Of a stretch of 64,000 nucleotides of DNA, positions 47,404 through 58,011 are shown in pieces. The notes below the pieces were generated by a model. The model was not told where the DNA came from, did no database searches, and saw only the letters and a list, made by a program, of their open reading frames with translations. Within the stretch, counting starts at the first letter, position 1. Every line of letters begins with the position of its first letter. The stretch spans positions 310,001 to 374,000 of the forward strand of contig JASWJB010000004.1 of NCBI GenBank assembly GCA_032433595.1, in the 5' to 3' direction. Source of the DNA: Conoideocrella luteorostrata (Eukaryota > Ascomycota > Sordariomycetes > Hypocreales > Clavicipitaceae). A program made the position numbers and the translations under genes.

Positions 47404-48917
47404 ATGACCGTCAAGACCCCATCGGAGGTGGTTGTCTTCACCCACGCCACTATCATCACCCAAGACCCCCAGCGAACAATTTGGCTGGATGCTACAATTG
47501 TTGTGCAGGGTGATCGCATCATAGCAATTGAGAAGACTTCCCAGATTGTTAGCAGCGGCACACTGCCCAGCGACGCACGCTTTGTGGATTGTTCAGGCCG
47601 TATTATCATCCCCGGACTGGTCAATACGCACGCTCATGCAGCGCAATCTCTTCTCCGGGGCCTCGCCGAAGATGTTCCTCTGCACTCGTGGCTCTGCGAT
47701 GTTATCTGGCCGCTGGAAGCTCATTTCGATGGAAAAGATGGCTACCTGGCAGCGAGACTGACAATTGCGGAGATGCTGAAGAGCGGCACGACTTGTTTCC
47801 TCGAAGCCATGCTGACCCATCGCAGCGGTTTTGATAACGTAGCAAGGGCGGTGGAGGAGATGGGCATCAGAGCGTGTCTCGTGAGTAACGGCGTTACATC
47901 CTCTCCCGTACACACGTGCATGCGTTCTGACTTAGATGGCAGGGCAAACTAGTGAAAATGACAGAGCCTGACTCGAATGATGGTTTAAGTGACGCGAGGG
48001 ATCGAGACGCTGCACACATGTCCATGGACACTATGCTCGCAGCTCATGCAAAGTATCATGAGTCCTGCGAAGGAAGGCTCCAGGTTTGGGTTGCCCTAGG
48101 AACACCTCGTGGATCTTCGGAGGATGCATATCGAGCTGCCGGCGCTGTATGCGAGACACATGGACTGGGGATCACTATGCACTGTGCTGAGACACCAAAG
48201 GACCGGCTATTATACCACGAAGCTTACGGCTGCAGTCCTGTTGAGTTTTGCAAGCGCACCAAACTAATCAGCAGCGGCAGAAAGGCAGTGCTAGCACACA
48301 TGGTAAACCTCGATATTGAGACCGACCTTGCACTGCTTCGCGAAACCGGCGCCACCGTTTCACACAATCCAGCAAGTAACTGCAAGCTTGCTTCGGGTAT
48401 TGCTGCGATACCTCAAGTGCTGGAGGCGGGGGTACGTGTGACACTAGGGACTGATGGCGCCCCTTGCAACAACACATATGACATGCTCCAAGAGATCCGT
48501 CTTGCTGGTCTCCTTCATAGCGGCGTCCAGAAAAAGGCGGGCATCTTGCCGGCCGAAGATCTCTTGGCTATGGCAACTATCCGTGGTGCGGAAGCGCTGG
48601 GTCTGGATAAGGACATTGGCAGCCTGGAGGTGGGCAAGAAGGCGGATTTTGTCATTCTTGACGTTACCACATTGGGATGCGCTCCTTTTGATGCCGCACA
48701 AGTCTTGGATGGCGGGTTTGACCCGGTCACGACGGTTGTCTATTCATGTACCGGTGCAAATGTCGAGTCCGTCGTTGTTGATGGTCAAGTCTTGGTCGAG
48801 AACCGCGTCCTGCTACACGTAAGCGAGCAGGACATTATCGAAGACGCAAAACTTGCCATCCAACGCATACGCGCGAGATCAGGTTTCCGCGGCGCGGCAC
48901 TGAGGAATTATAGATAA
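47404..48917 (+). CDS. Amidohydrolase / deaminase, ATZ-TRZ type
   Basis: Metal-dependent hydrolase related to guanine/8-oxoguanine deaminase, S-adenosylhomocysteine deaminase and chlorohydrolases. Two exons (47404-47880, 47943-48917) give 483 aa. Metal and catalytic residues are in place: H76 and H78 (NTHAHA), H239 (TMHCAET), H278 (AHMVN) and D330 (LGTDGAPC). The N- and C-terminal strands forming the composite beta-sandwich (VVVFTHATIIT and KADFVILDV) are present. It probably removes an amino group or other leaving group from a nucleobase or triazine-like ring. The divergent nucleobase permease supports this. The exact substrate cannot be told from sequence. Confidence 0.87.
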
Positions 48918-49284
48918 TAAGTCATAGTGTAGAATGTCATTATCGTATGCTAAGTTGAAGTGTCTGCAAGCAATTCCTGCGGTACAACTTTTGCCTCATA
49001 AGAGCATCCCTGATATGGAGAGTCGTAGGCTTGTGACTTGCACTGGACAGTTTCATGCGGGCTTGTGATTCACATTGGCGACTTCCACGCGACCATCCGC
49101 TTCACAACCTCCGTCTTGGTGAATTGCTAATGCACCGGAACACGGGTTATAAAGCGACCAAAACTCCAAATAACTACGTTGAGTGATTGGGAGGTCAAAA
49201 GACGTAATTAGGCCAGAGAACATAGTTAAATTCTTGTTCATGGTCTGGAACAACCTGATTGTCATTGGATTACATCTCCTCTGC
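48918..49284. other. Convergent intergenic spacer
   Basis: Holds the 3' flanks of the amidohydrolase (plus) and first dioxygenase (minus) genes. It includes one CTCATAAG half-site of the 47021 palindrome and is otherwise unremarkable. Confidence 0.5.
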
Positions 49285-50323
49285 CTAATAAGACTGACTG
49301 TATCTGAGTGAGAGATGCTCTAGTACGGTATACTTCGACGTTCCTGAGCCATCAAGTGGTTCAACAAGAAAATCCGGATTTCCGTCAAAGAAAAATGGAA
49401 CCGAGTACCTCTGTTGGCCACTGGTGTTTATCACGCGATGGACGTTGGACTTATACTGTCCACTGGTCCAAGTCTCCAGCAAATCTCCAATATTTACCAC
49501 AAATGCATCGCTCCGTGACGGTACGTCAACCCATTCCTTCTTGGACTGATTCAGAACCTGGAGACCTGAGTTCCCATCTGTGAGCAAGATCGTGATGGCA
49601 CCAAAGTCGGTGTGCGCACCGGCGCCAACCAAGTCATCGGCATCAATATCAGGGTGGGGCGGGTAATGGAGCAGCCTGGCCGGGGCAATAGGTTCGCGGC
49701 AGAATTCCGCCATCATGTTGCTATTGCTAATGTCGAGACCTCTTACCAGAAGGCCCATAAGATGGACCGCAAGCTCGTACATTGCCGTGTAGTATGCAAG
49801 TAGTGGGAACTTGAAGTCTTCTTCTGGCAGCAGGCTCGTGTCGGGCCAAATATTTGGTTTTTGAAAGGGCTTGTCGGCTGACTGTAGCTCTGGCATCTCA
49901 CGATGGTAGAAGTATCCCTAGAAGTCGGATAATTTTAGTCTACTTTGAACGGTCGAAAGTCATGTCGCAGACTGAATCAGACGTGTCGCACTAATTTACC
50001 TCTTTTAAATCCGGCTTTTTGCCAGCTTCAAGTACCTGGGACCCAAATGCCTCGTAGCCAAGACCTGGACCGCCCTTCAATTTTAACTTTTCTTCTTGCG
50101 GCAGAGAAAAGAGCTTTTTAGACGCGCAAAATACAGAGTCCTGCATGGTACGTGATATGCCGTGGCCGACTATCTGAAAAAAGCCACTTGTCGAACAAGC
50201 TGTACGGATCTGGCTGACAAGGGAGTCGACTTCATCTGATCCCCCGCCACATAGGTAAGCGCTCAAGTCCACCACCGGAATGCTGAACTCTGGCTTTGTG
50301 CCATCCTCGGGTGCCGACGCCAT
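49285..50323 (-). CDS. 2OG-Fe(II) dioxygenase A (IPNS-like)
   Basis: Two minus-strand exons (50323-50000, 49917-49285) give 318 aa. The N-terminal DIOX_N part (IPVVDLSAYL, GFFQIVGHGI) is followed by the double-stranded beta-helix. Iron ligands are H210 and D212 (AHTDFG) and H268 (NVHRV). The 2-oxoglutarate-binding Arg-x-Ser is in QQRYSVPFF. The isopenicillin-N-synthase-like superfamily includes thymine 7-hydroxylase, so oxidation of a nucleobase is possible in this cluster; other small molecules cannot be excluded. The ATG at 50323 was taken because it directly precedes the conserved N-terminus; an upstream in-frame extension lacks family similarity. It is divergent from the Zn2Cys6 regulator. 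Confidence 0.87.
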
Positions 50324-50709
50324 GAGAAATAAAAATTTGCAGGGTAGGATAGACAAGACAAGAGCTTCTCCAGGTACTATCTGCCACCTCGCTTGAGGAT
50401 AATGTAAGCACGAAGAAATTGGGATCGTAGCTGACATTTAACGAAGAAACCAATTGCATCGCCATTGTGGTGGATCTGGCATAGGAGTCCTTGAACCGCT
50501 GATAGCGATGGATATGGCGTGCGATTCCGGGGCCGGCCGATTGGAACCGACGACGTATCGGGGGCCAGTGGATTCGGACGACGGCTTATCGTACATCATG
50601 TAGATAACGTACCTGGCGTCGCAAACCCGCCTTGTTCTTATCGCTCATTTATAACAATAGCGCAAATATCGATCGGAATTCGTACACCATTGCTCGCTGG
50701 TGCACCCAC
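50324..50709. promoter_or_regulatory. Divergent promoter of dioxygenase A and Zn2Cys6 regulator
   Basis: 386 bp between facing-away start codons. A GC-rich patch with overlapping CGG/CCG triplets (about 50526-50541) is the kind of element Zn2Cys6 dimers bind, so self-regulation is possible. No copy of the 47021 palindrome was seen here. Confidence 0.4.
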
Positions 50710-52665
50710 ATGCATGTCGCGATGGCGAGCTGTACCCGCCGCGAGACACGCAGAAAGCGAGAGACATGCACGGAGTGTTCTCTGCGGCGTCAAAGATGTG
50801 ATCGTCAAATCCCGTGCGGGCGATGTGTAAGGAGGGGTGTCGCTGAAAGGTGTACCTTGTCTTGGGACAAGGCGTACGATGAAGTCGATCATCGCGGCCA
50901 TCGGGGCCAAATGCGTGTGCGCAGTGGCCCTGGCGACAATTCCCAATCAGTCGACCGGCAGAATCATCGCAGACATGATGCCTTGCCAATCTCTCCCAGC
51001 AGCCGTGATGCTGATTCCGTGGCGGGCTCGCCTCAATTCAGAGTTACCTCGGGATCCTGGACTTCTCATCCAAGGCTGCAGTACTCTTTTACTTCTCCGG
51101 CCCGTCCTCGCAACCGCAAGTCATCGGGTCGGAGCGGAGAGGCCGGCCACGACGTACTCTTAGCTGCTGTAACAGACACCGCAGCACCGTACGAAGATTA
51201 CCTCCAAGCCTTGTTACCCTCCAAGCATCAAATCTATTACCTTGTTGACTACCACGAACTATACCTGCTGTGGTATCATGGGACCTATCACGGCCCAACG
51301 TTCCGGGTTGAGCTCCAAAGCGCTATGCGAGATGACACAGAGGGCGCAAATCTAGATATCGCGCAACTTGACCTCCAATGGATGGCTCTCCTCTTCTCCA
51401 TCATGGCCGCGAGCCTCGTTTGCAGCCCCAGTGCCCAGATAGAGGAGTGGGGGTTTCACTGTGCTGAGGTATCAGAACTCGCGTCTGCTTGGTTTAAAGC
51501 ATGCATCAACTGTCTGAATAGAGCCAACTACTCGGCCAGGCGGAGCATCTACTCTGTACATGCCATAGCCACCTTGGCCATGTCAGCGCATGTCCTTGAC
51601 CAATCTCCAGAGCTCTCAGTTCTCCTTGGAGCTGCTACTCAGATTGCCCGGAGCCTGGGGCTGGACCAGTTAGACGATGACGCTCGTGTTGACAGCGTGA
51701 CAGCTACATCGTCGCACGCAGACAGGCATAAGACACTGCAACGAGAGACTGGGCGGCGTTTGTGGCTCCAACTCTGCGTGCAGGACTGGATTTCCCTTCC
51801 GTTTACTGAGAGCCACACCATCGATCCGCTCCAATTCACAACCTGCAAACCGGCAAACAGGAATTTTCTAACCATGGATCCCATCGATGAGGTTTGTCCC
51901 ACGTACGTCAGCTACACGAACTATCTGTTTCAGATTGCCAAGCTGATGGCTAAGCATCACGAAGCGGTGCTTCGGTCGTCCACTTTGCTGACAAAGTACG
52001 AGCACACACTTGACTATGACTACCGACTGCGCACGCTCGCAACCAAAGCTATGCCTCGATACTTCCACGTCATGGAACCAATTGACCCTGCATGGCCGGA
52101 CTGGATACCATGGGCGCGCAGAAGCCTAACAATCTGCTTCGCGCACAAGATGATCATGATCCACCGCGCGTTTCTCCGGAAAAGCTTTGGGAATGCTGCC
52201 TTTTCTGCAACACGCTCTACTTGCTTGGCGGCAGCAAAGACTATTCTCAAAGAGGCACAGACCAGAGACATAGAAGGCCCAACTATTTGGATCGACGAGG
52301 CTTATTGCGCTTCAGCAGGCGTTGTCATCTGTCTAGACATACTTCACCGACCTCCAACAGATGCGCTTTTCCAGACCCACGTAGATCTCGTCAGAGAATG
52401 CATCAGCCGGTTGCACAGATGCAGCTGGAGTGCTGTCGCCGTACGCGGAGCTCGTGTGCTGACGATTCTCCTGGACAAGGTAGGGACCGGCGAGGGGTCG
52501 ACAGCTGACATCGAGCTCTCACAGGTGCTCGAGATGACTGGGTCCCATCTACACGATACCGAGACGGTTCTATTGGATGATTTTGCTGAAGTATTTCCTC
52601 CGCCTGTTGGTATGCGTAATAAGTACCTTTTTGAGGAGCTGTTTCAGATTGAGCACGTACCATGA
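50710..52665 (+). CDS. Zn2Cys6 transcription factor, cluster regulator candidate
   Basis: Intronless gene of 651 aa from the ATG at 50710 (or 647 from 50722). The N-terminal binuclear zinc cluster fits Cx2Cx6Cx5Cx2Cx8C: CTECSLRRQRC, then IPCGRC and a final Cys after VRRGVAER. A linker of about 100 residues leads to a fungal-specific transcription factor domain (about residues 170-450, with LLFSIMAASLVCSP and RETGRRLWLQLCVQDW). The longer open frame upstream starts only at a TTG. It is placed between two 2OG dioxygenase genes and divergent from the first, so it probably controls the surrounding nucleobase-type cluster (inference). Confidence 0.88.
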   Translation: MHVAMASCTRRETRRKRETCTECSLRRQRCDRQIPCGRCVRRGVAERCTLSWDKAYDEVDHRGHRGQMRVRSGPGDNSQSVDRQNHRRHDALPISPSSRDADSVAGSPQFRVTSGSWTSHPRLQYSFTSPARPRNRKSSGRSGEAGHDVLLAAVTDTAAPYEDYLQALLPSKHQIYYLVDYHELYLLWYHGTYHGPTFRVELQSAMRDDTEGANLDIAQLDLQWMALLFSIMAASLVCSPSAQIEEWGFHCAEVSELASAWFKACINCLNRANYSARRSIYSVHAIATLAMSAHVLDQSPELSVLLGAATQIARSLGLDQLDDDARVDSVTATSSHADRHKTLQRETGRRLWLQLCVQDWISLPFTESHTIDPLQFTTCKPANRNFLTMDPIDEVCPTYVSYTNYLFQIAKLMAKHHEAVLRSSTLLTKYEHTLDYDYRLRTLATKAMPRYFHVMEPIDPAWPDWIPWARRSLTICFAHKMIMIHRAFLRKSFGNAAFSATRSTCLAAAKTILKEAQTRDIEGPTIWIDEAYCASAGVVICLDILHRPPTDALFQTHVDLVRECISRLHRCSWSAVAVRGARVLTILLDKVGTGEGSTADIELSQVLEMTGSHLHDTETVLLDDFAEVFPPPVGMRNKYLFEELFQIEHVP

Positions 52666-53204
52666 ATGTCGTGTATTCAGACACGCCATGCAGTGAGACA
52701 CGTAGATTAATAAAGAAACAAAAGATAGCAATGCTATTTTTAGTTCAAGAATCGTATTGCTGCGCCAATTGCAACCCGTTTGGCACATATGACTGCATTT
52801 GAACCTGGCCATATGCCCTAGTTTTTGTTGTATTATATCACGTCCTGCTCCGGCAGACGTACTTGATAGCTTGAACTTAGGTAAACCGTAATGATGGTCG
52901 TACGACTGCTGCGGAGTAGCGTGATTAGCGGTGCAGCTGGCCAACTGCGGGGTATCTACTCAGTGGCAAAGGTTTCGTACGACGGCGTCAGCGACAAGCG
53001 ATACTCAATCAGAACCTCTAAATTGCTCCTCTTATCGACTATGTACGCCGTTGATTACCACAGCTGCCGAGGACAGGTCGAGTTTTGGGTTACCTAGAAG
53101 GGAGCCTTTAAGAGAGCATTATGTAGCATGTTGACCACCCCATCGCAACCAAACACAGCAAAAACCTGATCTGTCCAATATTGCGACACAGATTGACCAG
53201 CAGA
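52666..53204. other. Intergenic region, promoter of dioxygenase B
   Basis: 539 bp between the regulator stop and the dioxygenase B start. No gene. One GCGGAGTA near match lies at about 52913. Confidence 0.5.
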
Positions 53205-54203
53205 ATGGCGCTCACAAAGTACTCCAGCCGCTCCATCCCGACCATCTCCCTGGCTGACTTTGACCAGCGCATCGGGGAGATCACCACGCAACTCGTTGAT
53301 GCCGCTGAAAATGTTGGCTTCTTCAGCATAATTGATCACGGCATTGCACGCGCCGACGTGGACAGGATGTTCGATGCGTCCGCCAACTTCTTCACCCTCC
53401 CCGACGACGTCAAGTCGCAGGTGCCGTTCTCAGCCACCGAGAATGTCGGCTGGGAGAAGAACGCCCAGATCCGACCCTCAACCGGGACATATGATCGCAA
53501 GGAGTCATACCAGTTACAGTTTAACAGCAACATGGACGCTCGCTGGCTGCCCGAGTCCACTCTTCCAGGCTTCCGATCTACCGCTACGACCTTCATGCAC
53601 CAGGCCCAGGCCGTGTCCGAGAAGCTCATGGTCTGCTTCGCACGCGGCCTTGGCTTCCCGGATGATTACTTTGTCACCGCGCATGACGTTAGCAGAGGCG
53701 ACTCGCAGACCGTCGCGCGCCTGCTGCACTACTTCGCCACTCCTGTTGTCAACGACGGACAAGTGTACCACCGCGCAGGCGCGCACACGGACTGGGATTT
53801 TGTGACGCTGTTGTTCCAGAAGGCGGGCCAGTCTGGATTGGAGATCTGCCCAGGCCGCGAGGCGACCTCGTCCTTCGGCGAGAACGACGTCTGGACTCGC
53901 ATTGAGCCTGAACCGGAGTCTGACGCCATCATCTGTAACATCGGCGACCTGCTCATGTCCTGGTCCGATGATCGCTTCAAGTCTACGCTGCACCGTGTCA
54001 AGGCTCCCTGCGAACCGGGGGACTTCTATGGAGAGAGATATAGCATTGCCTTCTTCAACCAGCCGTGCAAGGCTGTGGAAATTCAGGGCCGCAAGAAAAA
54101 GTACCCGCTTGTGACGGGCGCTGAGTTTACGCGCAACGCCATGCAGAGAAACTTCAAGGCCATCTTGCAGGCGAAAGAGAAGCTGGCGGCTGCGGGAGCC
54201 TAG
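53205..54203 (+). CDS. 2OG-Fe(II) dioxygenase B (IPNS-like)
   Basis: Intronless, 332 aa. The N-terminal part (IPTISLADF, GFFSIIDHGIA) precedes the beta-helix core. Iron ligands are H194 and D196 (AHTDWD) and H263 (TLHRV); the 2-oxoglutarate Arg-x-Ser is in ERYSIAFF. It is a paralogue in type, not a close copy, of dioxygenase A, and unlike that gene has no intron, so the two were probably not made by a recent duplication. Two such oxygenases beside a permease and a deaminase suggest successive oxidations of one imported ring compound. The start at 53205 is the first ATG; the frame extends upstream only with TTG. Confidence 0.9.
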   Translation: MALTKYSSRSIPTISLADFDQRIGEITTQLVDAAENVGFFSIIDHGIARADVDRMFDASANFFTLPDDVKSQVPFSATENVGWEKNAQIRPSTGTYDRKESYQLQFNSNMDARWLPESTLPGFRSTATTFMHQAQAVSEKLMVCFARGLGFPDDYFVTAHDVSRGDSQTVARLLHYFATPVVNDGQVYHRAGAHTDWDFVTLLFQKAGQSGLEICPGREATSSFGENDVWTRIEPEPESDAIICNIGDLLMSWSDDRFKSTLHRVKAPCEPGDFYGERYSIAFFNQPCKAVEIQGRKKKYPLVTGAEFTRNAMQRNFKAILQAKEKLAAAGA

Positions 54204-54409
54204 GCTGCTACTAAACTTTGAAGTTTTAGATATCGATCCCTGAATTGAATCCTTCAAGTTCGTCATCATGTCCACATTTTGCTTTGCTGGGAGTCCTTAA
54301 TTGTCCAAAACGACCTACCTCTCCCTCTTCCTCTTTTCTGACTCGATTTTGTCGCCAGGAAGTAGAAAATTGCCAGACTGATGTATTTAGGATTAGTACT
54401 ATGTATAGC

Positions 54410-55150
54410 TCAGAATTTTGAGGGAACGTACAGAGCGAACAGAAGGCAGGCGATTATGCCAAGCTGGAAATTTACCCGCAAAGCCATCTCGTGATGCCAA
54501 TTGATGTCCGTAGGATTGTGGCTCTCTTTGCCCGAACTCCGACTGCAGCATTGTTGCATCGCCTCATCGGATGATCGAAGAGGTCCCAAGGTAAATTTGT
54601 ACGCCCAGCACTGCATGGTGCTGCAGTCGGTTTCATAATTATCCTTTGCCGATAGTGCCCCGATCAGGACCTCTTCTGTCGAGAGCTTGATGAGCCGCAC
54701 ATGCACGGCAGGAACATCCTTGACAGTCAGGTGGCCGACCTGGCGGGTTTCGTAATGTATATCGATCAATTCGATGTTTTCCGTTTCATCTTTTTCCACA
54801 GTCGTGATGTTTAATTGATAGCTGATGGTCTCCTCATGAGGCTCTGTCCCACTAATATTGCTATCTTGCACAATGGCAGTGATGAGCGGCTCCCGGTCCT
54901 CATCGTGGCTGGGATACAACTCGAAACCATTGACTAAGAGTTTTGTATGATCTTTTATAGCAAAATCGAGCCTGATGCGGCTGTCTTGCACTGGGCATTG
55001 TTCACAACGAAGATTGAGACATTGGCCTTGATCTGCCAGCAGGTCATCATGAAGTGTTGGCTTCGTTCTGGAAACCTTGTTCCGGCTTCTCATGATTGCC
55101 ACAATGTGAGCCGCTACGATCAGATATATCGGTGGCAATCGTCCTTGCAT
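54410..55150 (-). CDS. Membrane-anchored hypothetical protein (DUF7728-like)
   Basis: Intronless frame of 246 aa. It has an N-terminal hydrophobic signal (PIYLIVAAHIVAIM), a lumenal or extracellular part with a Cys pair (LRCEQCP), beta-rich segments (LLVNGFELYP, VHVRLIKL), further cysteines (CSTMQCW) and a C-terminal membrane span (LGIIACLLFALYV). The order CxxC, then LxLNGxxxYP, then C...W.C is what I recall for a fungal domain of unknown function, DUF7728; this is from memory. It is tail to tail with dioxygenase B and probably not part of that cluster. No function is proposed. Confidence 0.65.
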   Translation of the reverse strand: MQGRLPPIYLIVAAHIVAIMRSRNKVSRTKPTLHDDLLADQGQCLNLRCEQCPVQDSRIRLDFAIKDHTKLLVNGFELYPSHDEDREPLITAIVQDSNISGTEPHEETISYQLNITTVEKDETENIELIDIHYETRQVGHLTVKDVPAVHVRLIKLSTEEVLIGALSAKDNYETDCSTMQCWAYKFTLGPLRSSDEAMQQCCSRSSGKESHNPTDINWHHEMALRVNFQLGIIACLLFALYVPSKF

Positions 55151-55799
55151 TTCTAAATAATTGACAAGAAATTAGACCCCTTCTTATAGATAATTCCTGG
55201 CTAGCTGGATATTGGAAAAAGCTAGTCATGTCGGATGATGGCGACCAGGATCGCATCCGCTTGTTGCAAATAAAGCTCATTCTGTGACAACAGTAGTGGG
55301 GGTCCGGGGCGATCGAGATGAAACTGTCCGTACAGAAAGTTTAAAAGGAGAGATGCCGGCCAGGCGAGATATACCTCACAGCAGGAGGAAAACCCCCTGT
55401 TCCACTCCTTGAACGAATTCCCGAGCCGTGATCGCTATAGCCTGCTTAGCCTCTGAGCGTCGTTGATGAATTTGATGATGGCGTGTTGGAGAAACAAGGA
55501 ATACAGCCCTACCGGGCTTGCGCGGGAAGCTGCACAATGCATCCCTTGCCGGATCACGAAAAAACGCGGAACATTCGAGAGTTAATATGCATCTTGTCAC
55601 TGCCGTCATGCTTCACCATATACATTCCGCGTGAGGGCATGATATGCGGGATGTGACGGCATCACAATTGTGGGCGCGCAGAAAATGACAGCGTAGCTGA
55701 ACAGCGCCGACCAGGGATGCTCTCCTTTGCATTACCTTGCCTCGCTTGGCCCTTGTATTCAACGCGTTTGCGCAGAGCGCTGGAGACAAGTAGTAAAGG
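55151..55799. other. Intergenic region
   Basis: No supported gene. Short frames on the minus strand (55376-55609) show no domain. Confidence 0.5.
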
Positions 55800-56143
55800 C
55801 TGTTCACTGTCAAGTTATTGCTAGAACACAACGCCGAGGTGGACCTGAACGACATATGGCATGACACCACTTTATACGCAGCTGAGAAAGGCCACGAAAA
55901 TGTTATTAAGGTGTTGCTGGAACACAAGGCGGAGATGGACTCGAAAGATAACAATGGCCAGACGCCACTGTTATGGTCAGCCAGGCATGGTTATGAAAAG
56001 GCCGTAAAGCTATTGGTGGAAACATCACTTTAGTTAGCCTCAGCATTCGGTCACCATCAAGTCGAACAAGTGCTCCAAACAGCGGCGGACCTTGAGCTAC
56101 AGGAGTTGTTTGTATTGAGGCTTTGTTTGCGCAAAACTTAGCA
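55800..56143 (+). pseudogene. Ankyrin-repeat relic
   Basis: About three ankyrin repeats can be read: VKLLLEHNAEVD, VIKVLLEHKAEMDSKDNNGQ (with TPLLWSARHGY after it), and after a stop codon LASAFGHHQVEQVL. There is no ATG, the frame is interrupted at 56031-56033 and there are no flanking domains. It is probably the leftover 3' part of a larger ankyrin protein, a class that in fungi often belongs to NLR-like receptors. Confidence 0.75.
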
Positions 56144-58011
56144 TGCAATGAGATCATTTGAGTGGCTAAGTGTGGTCTCTCAGTTCGCCGGAAGACCAGC
56201 TGCTCACATCCACTCCAGATAAGGCTCTAGGCGTATGTTTGAGCTTTAGTCGCTACACTAGGTTTATAGTTGTGAAAGGTGGAGATATCCTTTGAAGCTA
56301 TGGCTAACTAACATATAACGGCAAATTCGTGGATAAACTAGTGCGGACTAACACGTGGGCTCAACTAACTGATATGAATTGAATTAACCTCCCGGGTAAA
56401 AATGCCGCTTCATACGCGTGGTAGACTTTGAATGCACTGTCTAAGAACAATGGTTATGCACACACCTTCTACATTAGACCTACTTTGCGATTGATGGTTA
56501 CAAACATTTTAAACACATGTCTTTGGATGGGATATGTAGACCTGGATCTAATTAGCCGGATTTGGGGTGGGTGCATAAAAGCGACCCTGAATGGCCGACA
56601 TTTATTACTCGATTCGTGGAGGGTTCCATCGCTCCTTCGCCTTTCCCCGCATTACCAAACTTTCTACCTTGCGCAATATCAGCAAGTCTAACAAGCTCTC
56701 CATGTAACCCTCGAGATTGGCCTACTTATATAGTACTAGCTTGCCAACCAAGTTATGGTTTATCCATCCACTATGCATTGTGTGAAGGGTGATATACATA
56801 ACAAGCCCTCGTTCAAGAGGCCTCTCATCGTCCGCGTTGCGAATTAAGTATGCTAGAAATAGTAGCACTCTTGGCGGTTACACGCTGCATCCTTCACCAT
56901 TTTCACGATCTCCTTCCTAAAAGGGCAGTTCTTATTGACAATCCGACATCGCCAACTGCGCGAAGGCTCTCCTCTCTTTAGCTCAAACTGCACGTTCAAT
57001 TTAGATTGGTACTCCAACCACCCTGAAGTAATTGCCCACACATCTGTGTGGTTCTTGCCAATTGGATTTTAAGCTTCTTTTGATGCTAAAACATATCCAG
57101 TCAATCCACATTCCACTTCTAGTCTCTTCCCTATTAAGTCTGTTGGCCCGGCGCGGTTTCACATGGTTCACGTCCAAGCAGCATGATCCGCTTCAAGTTT
57201 GACCAATTTACCAAAAGGGTTTCTCATAAGGATCAATTACGGGTATGGTTGTGCTCTACCTCCGCCTCTTGGAAATGCATGTAAGCCACACAGATCCCAA
57301 AATACCCCCGCTCTCTATTTTCACAGCCCTCATCCGCTTTGTATGTGCTCTAAATTGAGCTTTATCTACGCCATTGCCGGAACAAAGTTGTCAGTAGTGT
57401 GAGCTGCAATTGTTTGACAACTATATTGGACATCGTTCAGACTTCCTGTGGCGACTTCCTGGTTTTCATTTAACGGTAGTAGCCTCCAAACGGGTAGCGG
57501 TTGCACCTACTTCTCTAGGTAAGAGAAAGCAACTTGTTCTGGCCAGAGACACATCATGAGGGTCCTTGGCTGCCAAGGCTGCTTTCGGATTCACGTTGCA
57601 TGGGTTGAAGACAGTCAACTGCGATAACATATCCGAGACTGGGTACAACGCCATCTTAAGGTACTGGTTGCACCTTTGTCCCCTGGGGTCTACTCGGTCG
57701 ACATTTGTAGGCATGCGCAAAAGGAAGGTCACATCATGAGTTTAGATGAAGGTACTCAAAGTATACCTACTCCAGGAGCTAATACGTTATTGCACTGTGT
57801 CTATTATATGATCTTCTACATGTCAACGGACTATCCTTTTCTAGATTCTATTGAGCAAGACTACCTATCATCTTAGTATCTTGACGTAAGTGCAGAGCTA
57901 TAAGTAGACCGACATTCGCTCCTCTGACCCCCTAATTCTCTCCTTACATCTCAAACCTAGATCGCAGCATCAACCTCCATATATACTTAATCAAAATCCC
58001 CAGTTGGCATC
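56144..58011. other. Intergenic region
   Basis: No gene I can support in 1.9 kb. Several frames of 60-90 codons lie on both strands (for example 57466-57732, minus) without motifs, repeats or terminal inverted repeats that I can see. It could be degraded mobile DNA, but I cannot show it. Confidence 0.45.

Noticed and set aside
50632..50709. N-terminal extension of the Zn2Cys6 regulator
   Set aside because: It depends on a TTG start; the ATG at 50710 directly precedes the zinc cluster.
56428..57876. Possible transposon remnant
   Set aside because: No terminal repeats, target-site duplication or recognisable transposase or reverse transcriptase motif could be found by eye.
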